Source: a virus. Taken from it: a DNA stretch of 20,487 nucleotides. Positions 1-8,425 of the stretch are shown one piece after another. The notes beneath the pieces were generated by a model. It worked only from the letters and a program-made list of their open reading frames with translations. It made no database searches and was not told the DNA's origin. A program made the position numbers and the translations under genes. Location: positions 1-20,487 of IMG/VR virus record IMGVR_UViG_3300017735_000139; one strand, given 5' to 3'. The stretch's first letter is position 1. The number at the start of each line of letters is the position of its first letter.

Positions 1-17
1 CCATAGACTACCCCTTT
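1..17 (-). promoter_or_regulatory. Shine-Dalgarno and ATG of the next late gene, cut by the window edge
   Basis: On the minus strand a purine-rich AAAGGGG (11-17) lies six bases before an ATG (2-4), about 35 bases after the stop codon of the tail-chaperone gene. This is the normal arrangement for the next gene of the late operon. Only the start codon and one further base are visible, so nothing can be said about the product. Confidence 0.4.
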
Positions 18-38
18 GTTTTGTAATGGTCGTCCCCA

Positions 39-401
39 TCATGCTGGGGGGCTTGGCCAGTTAATGTTTAAGGGGTCGCCTTGGTCAGTGATGTCTCTCA
101 ACGCTTGTCTGTAGGTGCGCCAACTTGATTTTTGAGAGCTTGTTAATGGGCTATCAGCGCCCTGTGTCCAGTCAGAAGAACGCATTTTCCCGTTGCGGGT
201 GGCTCTCACCTCTTTCCAGCGCTCCTCAGTCACCGCCTCATCTGTAATGGCGTCCAAGAAGTCGGGGGACATTTCTGTGCCATCAACAGAAACAATAACT
301 GTTGTGCCGTCCGTTTCAGTGCGGAGGCATTTATATTCAAAGCCTGTGTCCTTACAGTGCTTCGCAAGAGCCAGAGAATATTTTTCAAAATTAGGATTCA
401 T
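39..401 (-). CDS. Phage tail assembly chaperone-like protein (120 aa)
   Basis: The C-terminal half (about residues 68-118) carries the pattern R-N-G-K-(M)-R-x-S-D-W-T-x-x-x-D, then W-x-x-Y-R-Q-A-L-R-D-I, and ends in N-W-P-x-P-P. This is the signature I associate with the phage tail assembly chaperone family (PF16778), commonly encoded directly after tail fibres. The N-terminal 60 residues are unassigned. The start codon overlaps the stop of the upstream fibre gene as ATGA, so the two are translationally coupled, and this protein probably helps that fibre fold or attach. A small dyad, CCCCA-N6-TGGGG, spans the stop codon (34-49). It has no T-run and is not a convincing terminator. The family call is from memory of the motif, not from a search. 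Confidence 0.75.
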   Translation of the reverse strand: MNPNFEKYSLALAKHCKDTGFEYKCLRTETDGTTVIVSVDGTEMSPDFLDAITDEAVTEERWKEVRATRNGKMRSSDWTQGADSPLTSSQKSSWRTYRQALRDITDQGDPLNINWPSPPA

Positions 402-1501
402 CGTGTGACCTCCCAGTACTCAACGACGGTGCTGAAAAGATACAACTGGTCATCAGTTGTGCCGCCAGTGTGGTATAGGTAAAGACGGAGTTCTAATTCG
501 CCGCTGGCATTTAGATAATTGGAACGGTCATCAAGGTATGCAGAAGTCCAAGCAGACGCTTCTATATACCAGTTGGCACCACCGTCGTAGATGTAATTAT
601 GATGCCGACGTGGCTCTTCTAAGTTAGTCCATGTGCTGGTGGAATCTCTGTACTGAACCACCATCTCAAAGCCCATATTTCCGTTGTCGTGTCGCGCCCT
701 GCCGTGGTAATGGATGTTGACGACTAGGCCGTTGTTGTCGCTGACGTAGGTGTATGCTGGCAAAGCCTCTTCATAAATACGGTCTGTCTGAGTTGTGCGG
801 TTAGCGCCGTTGTAAGTTCTTTCAAAGTTTACGACTGTACCAGCGCCCCAGTCGTCGCCGAGGTATCGGCCGCCGCCGTGAACTACAATGTCAGTTGAGT
901 TGACTTCAAAGCCTGTGGAGTTGCCTGCCCCACCGTTCACTGTCAGTTGGGTCTGTGCGTCCAAGATGCCGAACTGCCCTGAGTTTACAGAGTAGCCATT
1001 CATCAGTTCGTCCCAACCAGAAGTCGTGGGGCCATAAGCATTGCCGACACTGAAGGGACGCGATGCGGCGAGATATAAGTTGTCGTTGTATTTGACTATG
1101 TCGTACTTTTCATACTGTGTGGTGGCGTCCCAGTCACCAGCGTAGTTGAAGCTGTTTATAACTTCACTCCAATTAAAGGGGTCGGTTGTCGGGACAGTAA
1201 GGTCGGCGTCGCCAGTCTCCCAAGATTGGGTTTGGTCGGCTACCCAAATGGTGTTTTTGTACTTAACCATATCCCCCATGGCATACCCACGCTGGGCATC
1301 CCACGCACCGCGATAGGCGAAGCCTTGCGCCATCCTGTCCCAGTCGGCGGGGAAGTTTTCTGGGGGGCGGCTGAAGTTATTGGTAACGGCTATGTATGAC
1401 GCGCCATTGCGTTCAACTACATCATCCTTAGTGTAGTTGGCCGATGCGTTCCATACGCCTGCCCAGTTAAATCTGAATTTTCCTAAGTCGAGAAGTGCCA
1501 T
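398..1501 (-). CDS. Tail fibre / receptor-binding protein with three CBM-like repeats (367 aa)
   Basis: Residues about 10-170 consist of three tandem modules. Each has the pattern W-(N/D)-A-x-x-x-Y-x-x-x-D-(V/I/M)-V-x-x-x-x-x-x-(Y/W)-x-A and each ends with a W-(D/S)-(R/E) motif. This resembles the carbohydrate-binding CBM5/12-like modules often found in phage fibres. Residues about 175-367 are rich in G, Y, T and N and look like a beta-structured tip domain, a plausible receptor-binding part. A good ribosome-binding site (GGAGAT, five bases from ATG) fixes the start nine bases after the preceding fibre gene. The product would sit at the distal end of the tail and touch the host surface. The exact receptor cannot be read from sequence. 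Confidence 0.75.
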   Translation of the reverse strand: MALLDLGKFRFNWAGVWNASANYTKDDVVERNGASYIAVTNNFSRPPENFPADWDRMAQGFAYRGAWDAQRGYAMGDMVKYKNTIWVADQTQSWETGDADLTVPTTDPFNWSEVINSFNYAGDWDATTQYEKYDIVKYNDNLYLAASRPFSVGNAYGPTTSGWDELMNGYSVNSGQFGILDAQTQLTVNGGAGNSTGFEVNSTDIVVHGGGRYLGDDWGAGTVVNFERTYNGANRTTQTDRIYEEALPAYTYVSDNNGLVVNIHYHGRARHDNGNMGFEMVVQYRDSTSTWTNLEEPRRHHNYIYDGGANWYIEASAWTSAYLDDRSNYLNASGELELRLYLYHTGGTTDDQLYLFSTVVEYWEVTR

Positions 1502-1509
1502 AATATCTC

Positions 1510-3465
1510 CTACGGGTTAGCGTCTTCGTCGACGACGTTTATTGTCCCGCCGATACCAGCAACAGGGTCGGCGAAATAATACAGAGTGTCAGGAGTGCTT
1601 GCTGTCACCTTGATGCGGCTAACACTTCCAGTCGCGTTTAGAGTGACGTCAGACAAATAAGTTGTCCCTGTGGCTCCGTTAGCGTCTGTCCCATGAATGC
1701 CGTCCGCCACCTCAGAGAAGCGGAACTTAACCGTCGGCCGCTGGGCTGGGTCGTCCCAAGTCATGTCATCCAAACTTGTTGTGTATTCAAAGTCGTAGAT
1801 ATGCCCGCGAACAAGTGTAATGGTCTTTTGCTTTGTTTCGTTTAATGCAAAGACAGCTATGTTGTAGGCATTACTTGGTTGACCGGGGCTATTAGAGTTA
1901 GGGACGTACTCGGCTTGAAGGCTAACTTCAAAGCGTGGGTATCTGTGTTCGCCCAGCTTGACCTTTAGGTGTCCGTCACTGGCAAAGTAATATTGCTCAT
2001 CTGAGCCACCCAAACGCTGAACTTCATAAGCATCTGTGTAATGCTCAATCTCTTTGTTGGTGAAGTCGTTTGTAATGGAAGCGTTCTTGGCAAGGTTAGG
2101 TACATCGTAATGGTCAAACGCTCTTATTGAAGTAGAGTCGCCTGCAACATTAGGGTCTATCTGCTGGAAGTTTTGGTAGTTCCTGTTCCAGCTAAGAGTC
2201 TTCTCAATGTTGTTTACATAATAAGTCGACGGATGCGGAAGGTCGTAGTCCAAGTCTTCAATCTGGAACTCCCAAAGCGTAGGCATATTCGCGCCGCGTA
2301 TCTCTATCGTACCATTGTCGGAAGTATAAGAGTTATTCTGGCGGTGGAAGTACATGTTGAACTTACGGTTACGCCCAACAGGGATTTGAGAAGGGCTATT
2401 GATAAACACAGAACTAGAGCTATCAACATACTTATTATATGTGTATCTGCCGCCTTGATGATAAGTCCAGCCAGCGCCCTCTGAGAACAAGATAGTAGAG
2501 TTCATGGTTGTTTGATTATCAACGCCGCGTGAGTTCTGGTTGGCGAACATAAGAAATAAAGGTTCATCCACGCTTTGCAAGGTGAAGCAAACATTCCTGT
2601 CTGTTGTGCCAGCGTTGTAGGCAAGATACTGGCTTACAACGTAACTCCAACGGCTGTTGAGAGGAAGGTACGGAATCTCAATCTGTCCAGCGAAGACAGG
2701 GTTGGAGATGATTTGGCCAATAGTTCCAGTCCACCAACTTGGTACAGCCGTTGGGGTTGTCATGCCCCAGCTTGCCGATGAGTCTGCATCTCTATTTATT
2801 GGGACTGCGCTTGGTGGGACATCAATCCTAGTGGTAATTGCACAAGGTATGCGCTGGATGCGTGGGTACTCAGAGCGAGGGTCACGGTTTTCCCAACCGC
2901 TGTATGTGGAAACAGTTGTTGGACCCGGACCAGTCGTCCACTTGAGTTCGCCGTCTGCGGAACGCTCAAACCCGTGGAAGTAAGTCTCCGACTTAGTTGC
3001 TTCCAACTCGTCGGCCTTGGCGTCAATCGCTTGAATAAGTGTGTCGGCCGCAGATACAACTTGCCAGTTGGTGGCTGTGTCTAGGAATACACCTGTGCTA
3101 CCTGAGTTGTGGTCTGCGTTGGATATGTAAAGATTGTTGTTGTGGGTTACTAGGTCGAGCCGCTTGTAATCAATGTCTTGCGCCCAGTTGCCTCGGAGCC
3201 GAAAAAGAAATGTATTCGTATCAATAAACGAACCAGCGACGGCCTGTGGACCCGGCGCATACTGTAGGACGTTTGTTGTGCCGTCTACATTGAACGTAAC
3301 AAAGCCAGCGTCTACGTTGCCGTTGGCATCGAAGATGTCGTCTAGGAGAGCAGATAGAGGACGGCCGCCCTTCTCAGTGGCCTCCAGATATGTATCAAGA
3401 GTGTGGTTGCCTGTCTGAGAGGAGCGGAACCGTATCTGGTCTCCAGTGGGTTTTGTAAAGGCCAT
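1510..3465 (-). CDS. Long tail fibre protein (651 aa)
   Basis: The N-terminal about 50 residues, beginning M-A-F-T-K-P-T-G-D-Q-I, probably attach the fibre to the tail. Around residues 88-137 there is one W-A-x-D-I-D-Y-x-x-x-D-L-V-x-x-x-N-N-L-Y module of the same type as the three repeats in the next gene. A short helical stretch follows (A-D-T-L-I-Q-A-I-D-A-K-A-D-E-L-E), which may trimerise. The remaining about 480 residues are Asn/Thr/Ser/Tyr-rich and beta-like, typical of fibre shafts. AAGGA precedes the ATG and the gene starts one base after the 94-aa gene ends. Position right after portal and a small gene is unusual, because head genes would be expected there in many phages. No enzymatic motif is visible. 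Confidence 0.7.
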   Translation of the reverse strand: MAFTKPTGDQIRFRSSQTGNHTLDTYLEATEKGGRPLSALLDDIFDANGNVDAGFVTFNVDGTTNVLQYAPGPQAVAGSFIDTNTFLFRLRGNWAQDIDYKRLDLVTHNNNLYISNADHNSGSTGVFLDTATNWQVVSAADTLIQAIDAKADELEATKSETYFHGFERSADGELKWTTGPGPTTVSTYSGWENRDPRSEYPRIQRIPCAITTRIDVPPSAVPINRDADSSASWGMTTPTAVPSWWTGTIGQIISNPVFAGQIEIPYLPLNSRWSYVVSQYLAYNAGTTDRNVCFTLQSVDEPLFLMFANQNSRGVDNQTTMNSTILFSEGAGWTYHQGGRYTYNKYVDSSSSVFINSPSQIPVGRNRKFNMYFHRQNNSYTSDNGTIEIRGANMPTLWEFQIEDLDYDLPHPSTYYVNNIEKTLSWNRNYQNFQQIDPNVAGDSTSIRAFDHYDVPNLAKNASITNDFTNKEIEHYTDAYEVQRLGGSDEQYYFASDGHLKVKLGEHRYPRFEVSLQAEYVPNSNSPGQPSNAYNIAVFALNETKQKTITLVRGHIYDFEYTTSLDDMTWDDPAQRPTVKFRFSEVADGIHGTDANGATGTTYLSDVTLNATGSVSRIKVTASTPDTLYYFADPVAGIGGTINVVDEDANP

Positions 3466-3466
3466 A

Positions 3467-3751
3467 CTACAGTCCTTGCTCTTTCATGAATCTCAGCAAT
3501 TTTGCACGAGTTAAGGTGAACTTGTCGTCCTCCTCATAGCGAGCAACCAAATCTTGTATGGCTCTTTCAGCGGCGGAAACCCTTGGCTCACACTGGCAAC
3601 CACTGGCTTTGGTTATTTCTTCCAGCAGTTCGCTTTTAATTTTATGTATCTCTCCAGCCACAATCTCAGCAACGTAGGACTTCACCCAATCACGCTGTAT
3701 GCCCGTCAGTTTTGTTGAGCCTTCTATGGCCTTTGCGTTTGGTAGTGTCAT
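3467..3751 (-). CDS. Unknown 94-aa late protein, mostly helical
   Basis: No family is recognised. The sequence is predicted helical and charged, with a C-Q-C pair near residue 53 and a basic end (T-R-A-K-L-L-R-F-M-K). It begins inside the portal stop codon (ATGA overlap) and ends one base before the tail fibre, so it is expressed together with structural genes. It could be a head-tail adaptor, scaffold or fibre-attachment factor, but the sequence gives no direct support for any of these. Confidence 0.6.
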   Translation of the reverse strand: MTLPNAKAIEGSTKLTGIQRDWVKSYVAEIVAGEIHKIKSELLEEITKASGCQCEPRVSAAERAIQDLVARYEEDDKFTLTRAKLLRFMKEQGL

Positions 3752-5631
3752 TCGCCCATCCTCTTTAGGTTGCCCTTTTCAATCTCACGTTCCATTTGCT
3801 CTTGAGGCATGATGTTCGCACCACGCATCTTTTCCATCATGGATATTTGCTGAGAGGGAGTTGGGCCTTGCTCTTGCTCTTGCTGGGTAATCTTGAACTG
3901 TTCTAAGTCGCTGACACCCATAGAACGGATAGCTTCTTCTGCAATCTTGCCGACTTTGTATTCCATGTTCAGTCCAGTCTGGCCCATGACTTGAAGCATG
4001 TTCATCCATGTCTCTGCATTGCGAGTTGGCTCAACCGGAAGCGTGCCGTCTACGACTAGGTAGTCGATGTCGCCTTGCAACATGCTGATGTCAAAGTCTA
4101 GGTAGTCGTCCTTAATCATGTTGGTCAGTTCGCCGGGGCTATCTCCGCCCGTAATGCGAAGTGAGCCTTCATATTCTAGGGCGTCTTGTAAGTTCCCGAC
4201 CATCATCCTCACGAGAGGACGCACCGTAGTTGACGACATGATACGAGAAATAACACCAAGTCGTTGAGAGCCAAGCTGGGTAAGACGCTGGATTTCTGTG
4301 GCTGTCCGTATGCCATCCGCTGTAGGCATGCCCTGCTGGGCGTCTGAAGCGGCAGATACTCTTTGCTTTAAGTCGGACATAGCGCCAATGTCTTGCCAGT
4401 GGCCGCGTGTTACATCTGGTATCTCTGCGATGAACACACCGTCACCGGGCTTTGTACCGGGGAGAGTACGCACAAGCCCCCACGGATTTCTGTCAATTAA
4501 GTCTGGGACACTGACAGAGGTCGGGTCTACGAATATTAGGTTGTTTAGAGCCGCCTGCACGTTGTCGACACGGCTACGAAGTAGCCATGTGCTTATTTCG
4601 TGTAGAGGAAGTAGTAAGTCGTACAGTGATTGGCCGTATGTCTTGTGGCTGTCGTGGTACAGGCCGCCGATTGTGACGGGGAACTGCCGCCCATACGGGT
4701 TTAGACGGCAGTTAATAACCGCGCCTTCGTCCAGAATAGTCACTAGCAACCAAACTTGTTCTAGGTTGTCGAGGCCAAGCTCGTAACCATTGAAGCGTAC
4801 CCACGCCTCATCGACTATGCGGCTGTCCTGTAGTGTGAAGTGGTAGCCGTTCTCTTGCCCTTGAGGTTCTTCGGGGTTGATTGAAAGGCCACGCCCTTCT
4901 TCTTTGAACCAGCCGTGAGCATCCCATGAATGACGTACACCTTCTTTGCGGCGTAGTCCCGGATACTTGGCGACTTTGGGGTATTGGTTAGAACCGAGCA
5001 GGGCATTGGTACTCATGTGGTCTGTAAAGACTATGAACTGCATCCTTTCCCAGTCTCCCCACTGAACACGGGGGTCTGGGAAGCATCTGCGCGGGTCAAA
5101 GTTCACAATGTCGTTTGTCTTTGTCGTAGCGTTCCACACACACTTAGTCGGAGCGAAGCCGTAGCGGATGGAGTCCAAGAGCATCTGTGCAAGCCGCGCC
5201 TCGCCTGCGGTGCGTCGCATGTGCTGGTGCAGTAGGCGCTCAAGTATCATACTTGATTGGCGCGACTTACGATTGAGTCCCTCTAATTGGAACATAGGGT
5301 TGCGGCCTGCTAGGGCAGACATGAGGTATGTGAGTACGGTGTCAGCGATAGCGCGTGTATCTGCTACGACTACCTTCTCGCGAAACTTTGTAGCGTTCTC
5401 TGGAACCCAAACGTCGTGTGCGCGGTCAGCATCCCGCCAATGGTCGTAGCGGCGAGAGATACGCTCATGAGACATCTTGGTGCAGGCGCGTACATAATCA
5501 ATGAGTTTGGTCTCTTGGTCGTCAGAAAGCATGTCACTGATATCCTCGTAGGCCATTAAAGGCTCTGCGAGGTTGCTGAGGTCTACGACTACGTCGTTCT
5601 TTGAGGGGCTGGTCATAGTCTTATAGCGCAT
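3748..5631 (-). CDS. Phage portal protein (627 aa)
   Basis: The length, its place just after the terminase large subunit, and the sequence pattern all fit a portal. The N-terminal part (about 60-200) has V-V-V-A-D-T-R-A-I-A-D-T-V-L-T-Y-L-M and an F-D-P-R-R-C-F-P-D-P segment. The middle contains the long helical region S-R-V-D-N-V-Q-A-A-L-N-N. Around 442-446 is R-T-A-T-E, the 'TATE'-type motif that recurs in portals before the long crown helices. The portal forms the dodecameric ring through which DNA enters and leaves the capsid. The start is supported by GGGGAG seven bases upstream, and its ATG shares one base with the terminase stop (TGATG). A second Met at codon 6 lacks a comparable site. 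The C-terminal 40 residues are Gln/Glu/Met-rich. Confidence 0.85.
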   Translation of the reverse strand: MRYKTMTSPSKNDVVVDLSNLAEPLMAYEDISDMLSDDQETKLIDYVRACTKMSHERISRRYDHWRDADRAHDVWVPENATKFREKVVVADTRAIADTVLTYLMSALAGRNPMFQLEGLNRKSRQSSMILERLLHQHMRRTAGEARLAQMLLDSIRYGFAPTKCVWNATTKTNDIVNFDPRRCFPDPRVQWGDWERMQFIVFTDHMSTNALLGSNQYPKVAKYPGLRRKEGVRHSWDAHGWFKEEGRGLSINPEEPQGQENGYHFTLQDSRIVDEAWVRFNGYELGLDNLEQVWLLVTILDEGAVINCRLNPYGRQFPVTIGGLYHDSHKTYGQSLYDLLLPLHEISTWLLRSRVDNVQAALNNLIFVDPTSVSVPDLIDRNPWGLVRTLPGTKPGDGVFIAEIPDVTRGHWQDIGAMSDLKQRVSAASDAQQGMPTADGIRTATEIQRLTQLGSQRLGVISRIMSSTTVRPLVRMMVGNLQDALEYEGSLRITGGDSPGELTNMIKDDYLDFDISMLQGDIDYLVVDGTLPVEPTRNAETWMNMLQVMGQTGLNMEYKVGKIAEEAIRSMGVSDLEQFKITQQEQEQGPTPSQQISMMEKMRGANIMPQEQMEREIEKGNLKRMGE

Positions 5632-7244
5632 CAGATTTCTCCCCAGCCTCTAAAATTTTCGTCTTTACCAACTTGTCGTTCCCACCATTTGTCGTCGTTG
5701 CCTGTGTTAAATTGGGCAGACAATGAAGAACCCATATTGATAGGCGAGTTTAGTAGCTCGCTTGCTTGTCCGCCCATTTTTGATAAAGCGGCAAGCCCCA
5801 TTGATAAGGCGTCAATCATGTCGTCGTGCTTCCCATTCGGAAATGACTGAGCCTCGTCCATGAAGCTATCAAGCCATAATGCCTCATTCGGTATGAAAAC
5901 TCGTCCCCCCTCTACAAGAGGCAGTACAGAGTTTAATCTGGAGACCTTATCGGTTCCGACCTTCACGGGAATTACCGACATACCTGATTGAGTTCGTAGC
6001 TCTTGAATGAGGGATTGGCCTGACGCTTTGTCCTCGACATACATGCCGCGCAAGCCCCTGCCGCGCCATTTAGCGTTCAAGGTAATGGCGGCACGTTTAA
6101 GTTCTGGGAAGTCATACCTCTCACGAACAATGTCCAGAATGTGCATGTCCGCATTGTTGTCCATACCCAAGACCATCATTACGCTGTAGTCAGCGGTCTC
6201 TGTTTTCTTAAAGGCGGTATCGCAAGAGATAATGATGGTATTGCAATCTGGCTCCTCTGCCTTTCTCCACCATCCCGACTTAATAAGATTACCACCACGG
6301 ATATAGGGAGATTGCTGATAGAGTGAGGCAAATTCTCTGGGGTCTAGTCTTTCTCGCTTTTTAAGCTCTTCGATTGGGAATCTGTCTGGCCACAGGGCTT
6401 CTTCTCTTGCTTCGTAGTAGTGACGTTTCGATGGTGATACTTTACTGAGTTCGCCCTGCGGTATGAAGCGAGGGTCTTCTTCTGGCAGTTCAGCCACACT
6501 CCTCTTGACATTAGTATCCTTACTCCTGATTGCTGGGAAGTTGATGTGCGCCCATGCGCCCTCCTTCCAGTCTTCAGTCTCCATGATACGCCCAGCCAAG
6601 TCGTCCGGGTGCCACCGCGTCAGGATAACTATTTCTATTGGTGCCGCGCCGTTTGGCTCTGGTTGCTTACGAGTGGTAAGAGCAGACACATAATATGACC
6701 AAGTCTTGTTGCGCTGAGTCGCGCTGTCGGCTTCTTCACGAGCTTTAACGGGGTCATCAATGAGCAAAAGAGTGGCCGCACGACCAGTCGTAGAGCCGCC
6801 CATGCCAGTTGCGTAGTATGAACCGCCGAATGTAGTGCGCCAGTCGTCTACTGCTTTGGATTCTTCCGACATATAAAAGTCAGGAAACGCTTGGCTAATG
6901 ATTGGCTCACGCGCATGGTCTCTTGTCTGACGCCCGAAAGTTTTAGCAAGGTCTTGGTTGTAAGACGTCGCAAGAACATTTCTATTTGGTCGGCGAGCAA
7001 GGTAATACACCGGAAAAAGAGTTGACGCCAACCAAGATTTGCCATGTCGTGGCGGCATAGTAATAAGAAGACGTCGGCATCCAAGAGTGTCTTTCTCAAG
7101 CCTATCCAACGTGTCAATGAGTTCCATTTGGAAGTCGGCCAATTCAAAATCTGGGTAAAGTGCTTTAACAAATCCATGAAAATTATCCTTCGCTTGAGCT
7201 ATTTTGAGCAGTCGTTGAGCCGCTTGCTGGGGTGTCAGTGCCAT
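5631..7244 (-). CDS. terL: Terminase large subunit (537 aa)
   Basis: All catalytic elements of a packaging terminase are present. The ATPase has Walker A P-P-R-H-G-K-S (64-70), Walker B L-L-L-I-D-D (159-164) and the coupling motif T-R-W-H-P-D-D (209-215). The RNase-H-like nuclease has S-C-D-T-A-F (D342), Y-V-E-D-K (E404) and H-D-D-M-I-D-A-L (D474, D475, D478). The enzyme pumps DNA into the prohead through the portal and cuts the concatemer. The ATG is preceded by AGAGG at normal spacing although it lies 62 bases inside the upstream small gene. The nearest pattern I know is the TIGR01630/Terminase_6C type. No defect is seen, so it should be functional. Confidence 0.96.
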   Translation of the reverse strand: MALTPQQAAQRLLKIAQAKDNFHGFVKALYPDFELADFQMELIDTLDRLEKDTLGCRRLLITMPPRHGKSWLASTLFPVYYLARRPNRNVLATSYNQDLAKTFGRQTRDHAREPIISQAFPDFYMSEESKAVDDWRTTFGGSYYATGMGGSTTGRAATLLLIDDPVKAREEADSATQRNKTWSYYVSALTTRKQPEPNGAAPIEIVILTRWHPDDLAGRIMETEDWKEGAWAHINFPAIRSKDTNVKRSVAELPEEDPRFIPQGELSKVSPSKRHYYEAREEALWPDRFPIEELKKRERLDPREFASLYQQSPYIRGGNLIKSGWWRKAEEPDCNTIIISCDTAFKKTETADYSVMMVLGMDNNADMHILDIVRERYDFPELKRAAITLNAKWRGRGLRGMYVEDKASGQSLIQELRTQSGMSVIPVKVGTDKVSRLNSVLPLVEGGRVFIPNEALWLDSFMDEAQSFPNGKHDDMIDALSMGLAALSKMGGQASELLNSPINMGSSLSAQFNTGNDDKWWERQVGKDENFRGWGEI

Positions 7245-7578
7245 TTTCTACCTCTTCGTATTCTGCTTCGACGGCATCTACTTGCGACGCGATACGTTGC
7301 AGTTCATCTATTGTAAGTTCGTGCGCTTGTTTATTCTCAACAGTGTGTTCGTTGAACGAGTGGTGTAAGTCAGGCATGACTTTATTCAGCATCATGCCAA
7401 ACAGTCTGGTTTGCTGAGCATCCCACTTCTTATTTCCGGCCAGCACCTCGCGCACCTCCGGCATTTGCTTGCGTACAACGTCCAGTACGCTCCGGCGGAC
7501 TCTGTCGACTTCCAGCGGAGTTACTGCGGGCAGGCCAGTGCCTTTTGTGGAGCTAGGTTCTTTTCTTACGTTAGGCAT
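7183..7578 (-). CDS. Probable terminase small subunit (131 aa)
   Basis: The call rests mostly on position: it is the first gene of the late operon, directly upstream of and overlapping the large subunit by 62 bases. A central segment W-D-A-Q-Q-T-R-L-F-G-M-M-L-N-K-V-M-P-D-L-H (about 52-72) has the shape seen in several small-terminase families, followed by an acidic and Ser/Thr-rich tail after residue 105. No clear N-terminal helix-turn-helix is visible. If correct, it recognises the packaging start and delivers DNA to the large subunit. GGAAAAG lies a few bases before the ATG. The long overlap with the next gene suggests coupled translation. Confidence 0.6.
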   Translation of the reverse strand: MPNVRKEPSSTKGTGLPAVTPLEVDRVRRSVLDVVRKQMPEVREVLAGNKKWDAQQTRLFGMMLNKVMPDLHHSFNEHTVENKQAHELTIDELQRIASQVDAVEAEYEEVENGTDTPASGSTTAQNSSSEG

Positions 7579-7664
7579 GTATCTTTTCCGTCACAGTGTT
7601 TCCATTTTTTGGTGCGAAATATTTGTTAGTGGGACATGGCATATAGAAAACCCGGCGGCGGGAC

Positions 7665-7712
7665 GGGGGCTACGCCCCCCCTGTTGGCCAAGTCGTGTTG
7701 CCCTATGGGCAA
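7665..7712 (-). promoter_or_regulatory. Tandem triloop hairpins in the late-operon leader
   Basis: Two perfect 6-bp stems with 3-base loops lie 19 bases apart: GGGGGC-TAC-GCCCCC (7665-7679) and TTGCCC-TAT-GGGCAA (7698-7712). They lie 87 bases or more before the small-terminase start codon. Neither is followed by a T-run in the leftward direction, so they are not plain intrinsic terminators. They may structure the leader mRNA or mark protein-binding sites. Confidence 0.45.
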
Positions 7713-7889
7713 AAACGCGACAATCTGTAGTGTAAGTTACTGTATTTGTTATGATTTCATGTCCCTTCTGAGGGCATATTAGTGGTATTTTCCCCTCGTA
7801 ATTTGAAAACCTACTGAAATCTCTACAATTCAATGGGTTATTGTAACTGTCTGGTAATCATAACAACTGGTTAGAGAGGATGTCGTCCT

Positions 7890-7944
7890 ATACCCCAAAG
7901 GGGTATGGGGGGATTAGTTAGTGCCGCTCGGCGTTGTTGCTGAG
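7890..7944 (+). promoter_or_regulatory. Leader hairpin pair before the first early gene, copy A
   Basis: ATACCCC-AAA-GGGGTAT (7890-7906) is a perfect 7-bp stem with a 3-base loop, followed by T-less GGGGGG at 7907-7912. A second stem, CTCGGC-N6-GCTGAG (7927-7944, one G-T pair), follows. The strong ribosome-binding site of the 129-aa gene comes 20 bases later. The first hairpin plus the G-run is repeated before the CobS-like gene. The G-run offers an alternative partner for CCCC. Confidence 0.5.
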
Positions 7945-7976
7945 ATGAGGCGAACCAACCTGCATAGGAGGTAATC

Positions 7977-8366
7977 ATGCAGAATACTACACACACACCT
8001 GACGTACATTCCGTGACCATGACCGCGATGGAAGCTAACGCTTCCAAGGGCAACGCCATCATAGCTGGCATCGGCTCAATGGCGGCCGCACGCGCCACGA
8101 TTGCACACGACTCACCGTCCGACTTCGTGACGGCTGTGTCAGCTTCGCTGAAGCAACGCCTTGCGGATTACGATGCCAAGGGTCTCGCGCATAACTCGGC
8201 GCGCTTCGCATCAACGTCCAAGGCCATCGCGATGCTCACAGTTGCGCCTGCGCCAATCACACCGCCTGCGCCAGTGCATACTGCGCCATCTCGTGCGACC
8301 AAGGCCGAGTTGCAAGCTCAGCTTGCTGAGTTGCAGGCATTCGTGACTGCGCTTACCGCCAAGTAA
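7977..8366 (+). CDS. Stand-alone early protein of unknown function (129 aa), Ala-rich
   Basis: No family recognised. The protein is Ala-rich and probably helical through residue 95. It then has a Pro/Ala linker (A-P-A-P-I-T-P-P-A-P, about 94-103) and a short C-terminal coiled coil (A-E-L-Q-A-Q-L-A-E-L-Q-A-F). There is no signal peptide and no cysteine. It has an almost ideal ribosome-binding site (TAGGAGGT, five bases before ATG), its own structured leader, and a 14-bp intrinsic terminator 17 bases after the stop. Together these imply a separate, abundant transcript. It is the first gene of the early arm, where phages often place host-takeover or anti-defence proteins. That role is inference from position only. 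Confidence 0.8.
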   Translation: MQNTTHTPDVHSVTMTAMEANASKGNAIIAGIGSMAAARATIAHDSPSDFVTAVSASLKQRLADYDAKGLAHNSARFASTSKAIAMLTVAPAPITPPAPVHTAPSRATKAELQAQLAELQAFVTALTAK

Positions 8367-8383
8367 TCACGACTAACCCCAAT

Positions 8384-8423
8384 AGCCCCTCTCACGCGCC
8401 GTGCGTGGGAGGGGCTTTTTTTT
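8384..8423 (+). terminator. Strong rho-independent terminator
   Basis: A 14-bp stem (8384-8397 with 8403-8416, one G-T pair, loop GCCGT) is followed at once by a run of eight T (8416-8423). It ends the transcript of the 129-aa gene. Genes downstream therefore need their own promoter or read-through. Confidence 0.92.
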
Positions 8424-8425
8424 GT

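Larger units (their letters stand above)
7579..7976. promoter_or_regulatory. Divergent control region between late (-) and early (+) arms
   Basis: This 398-base stretch has no convincing gene and separates two operons transcribed away from each other. It must hold the late promoter (leftward) and an early promoter (rightward). On the plus strand TTGAAA (7803-7808) with TACAAT (7824-7829) at 15-base spacing is the best sigma-70-like match, but the spacer is short. No equally good leftward promoter was found, which would fit late transcription needing a phage activator. It contains at least four short perfect hairpins (listed separately) and a run of GC-rich sequence at 7651-7680. An origin or packaging site cannot be excluded. 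Confidence 0.55.

Noticed and set aside
7591-7833. 80-codon minus-strand frame in the divergent control region
   Set aside because: It starts at TTG without a ribosome-binding site, runs through GC-rich hairpin DNA and shows no domain, so it is probably not a gene.
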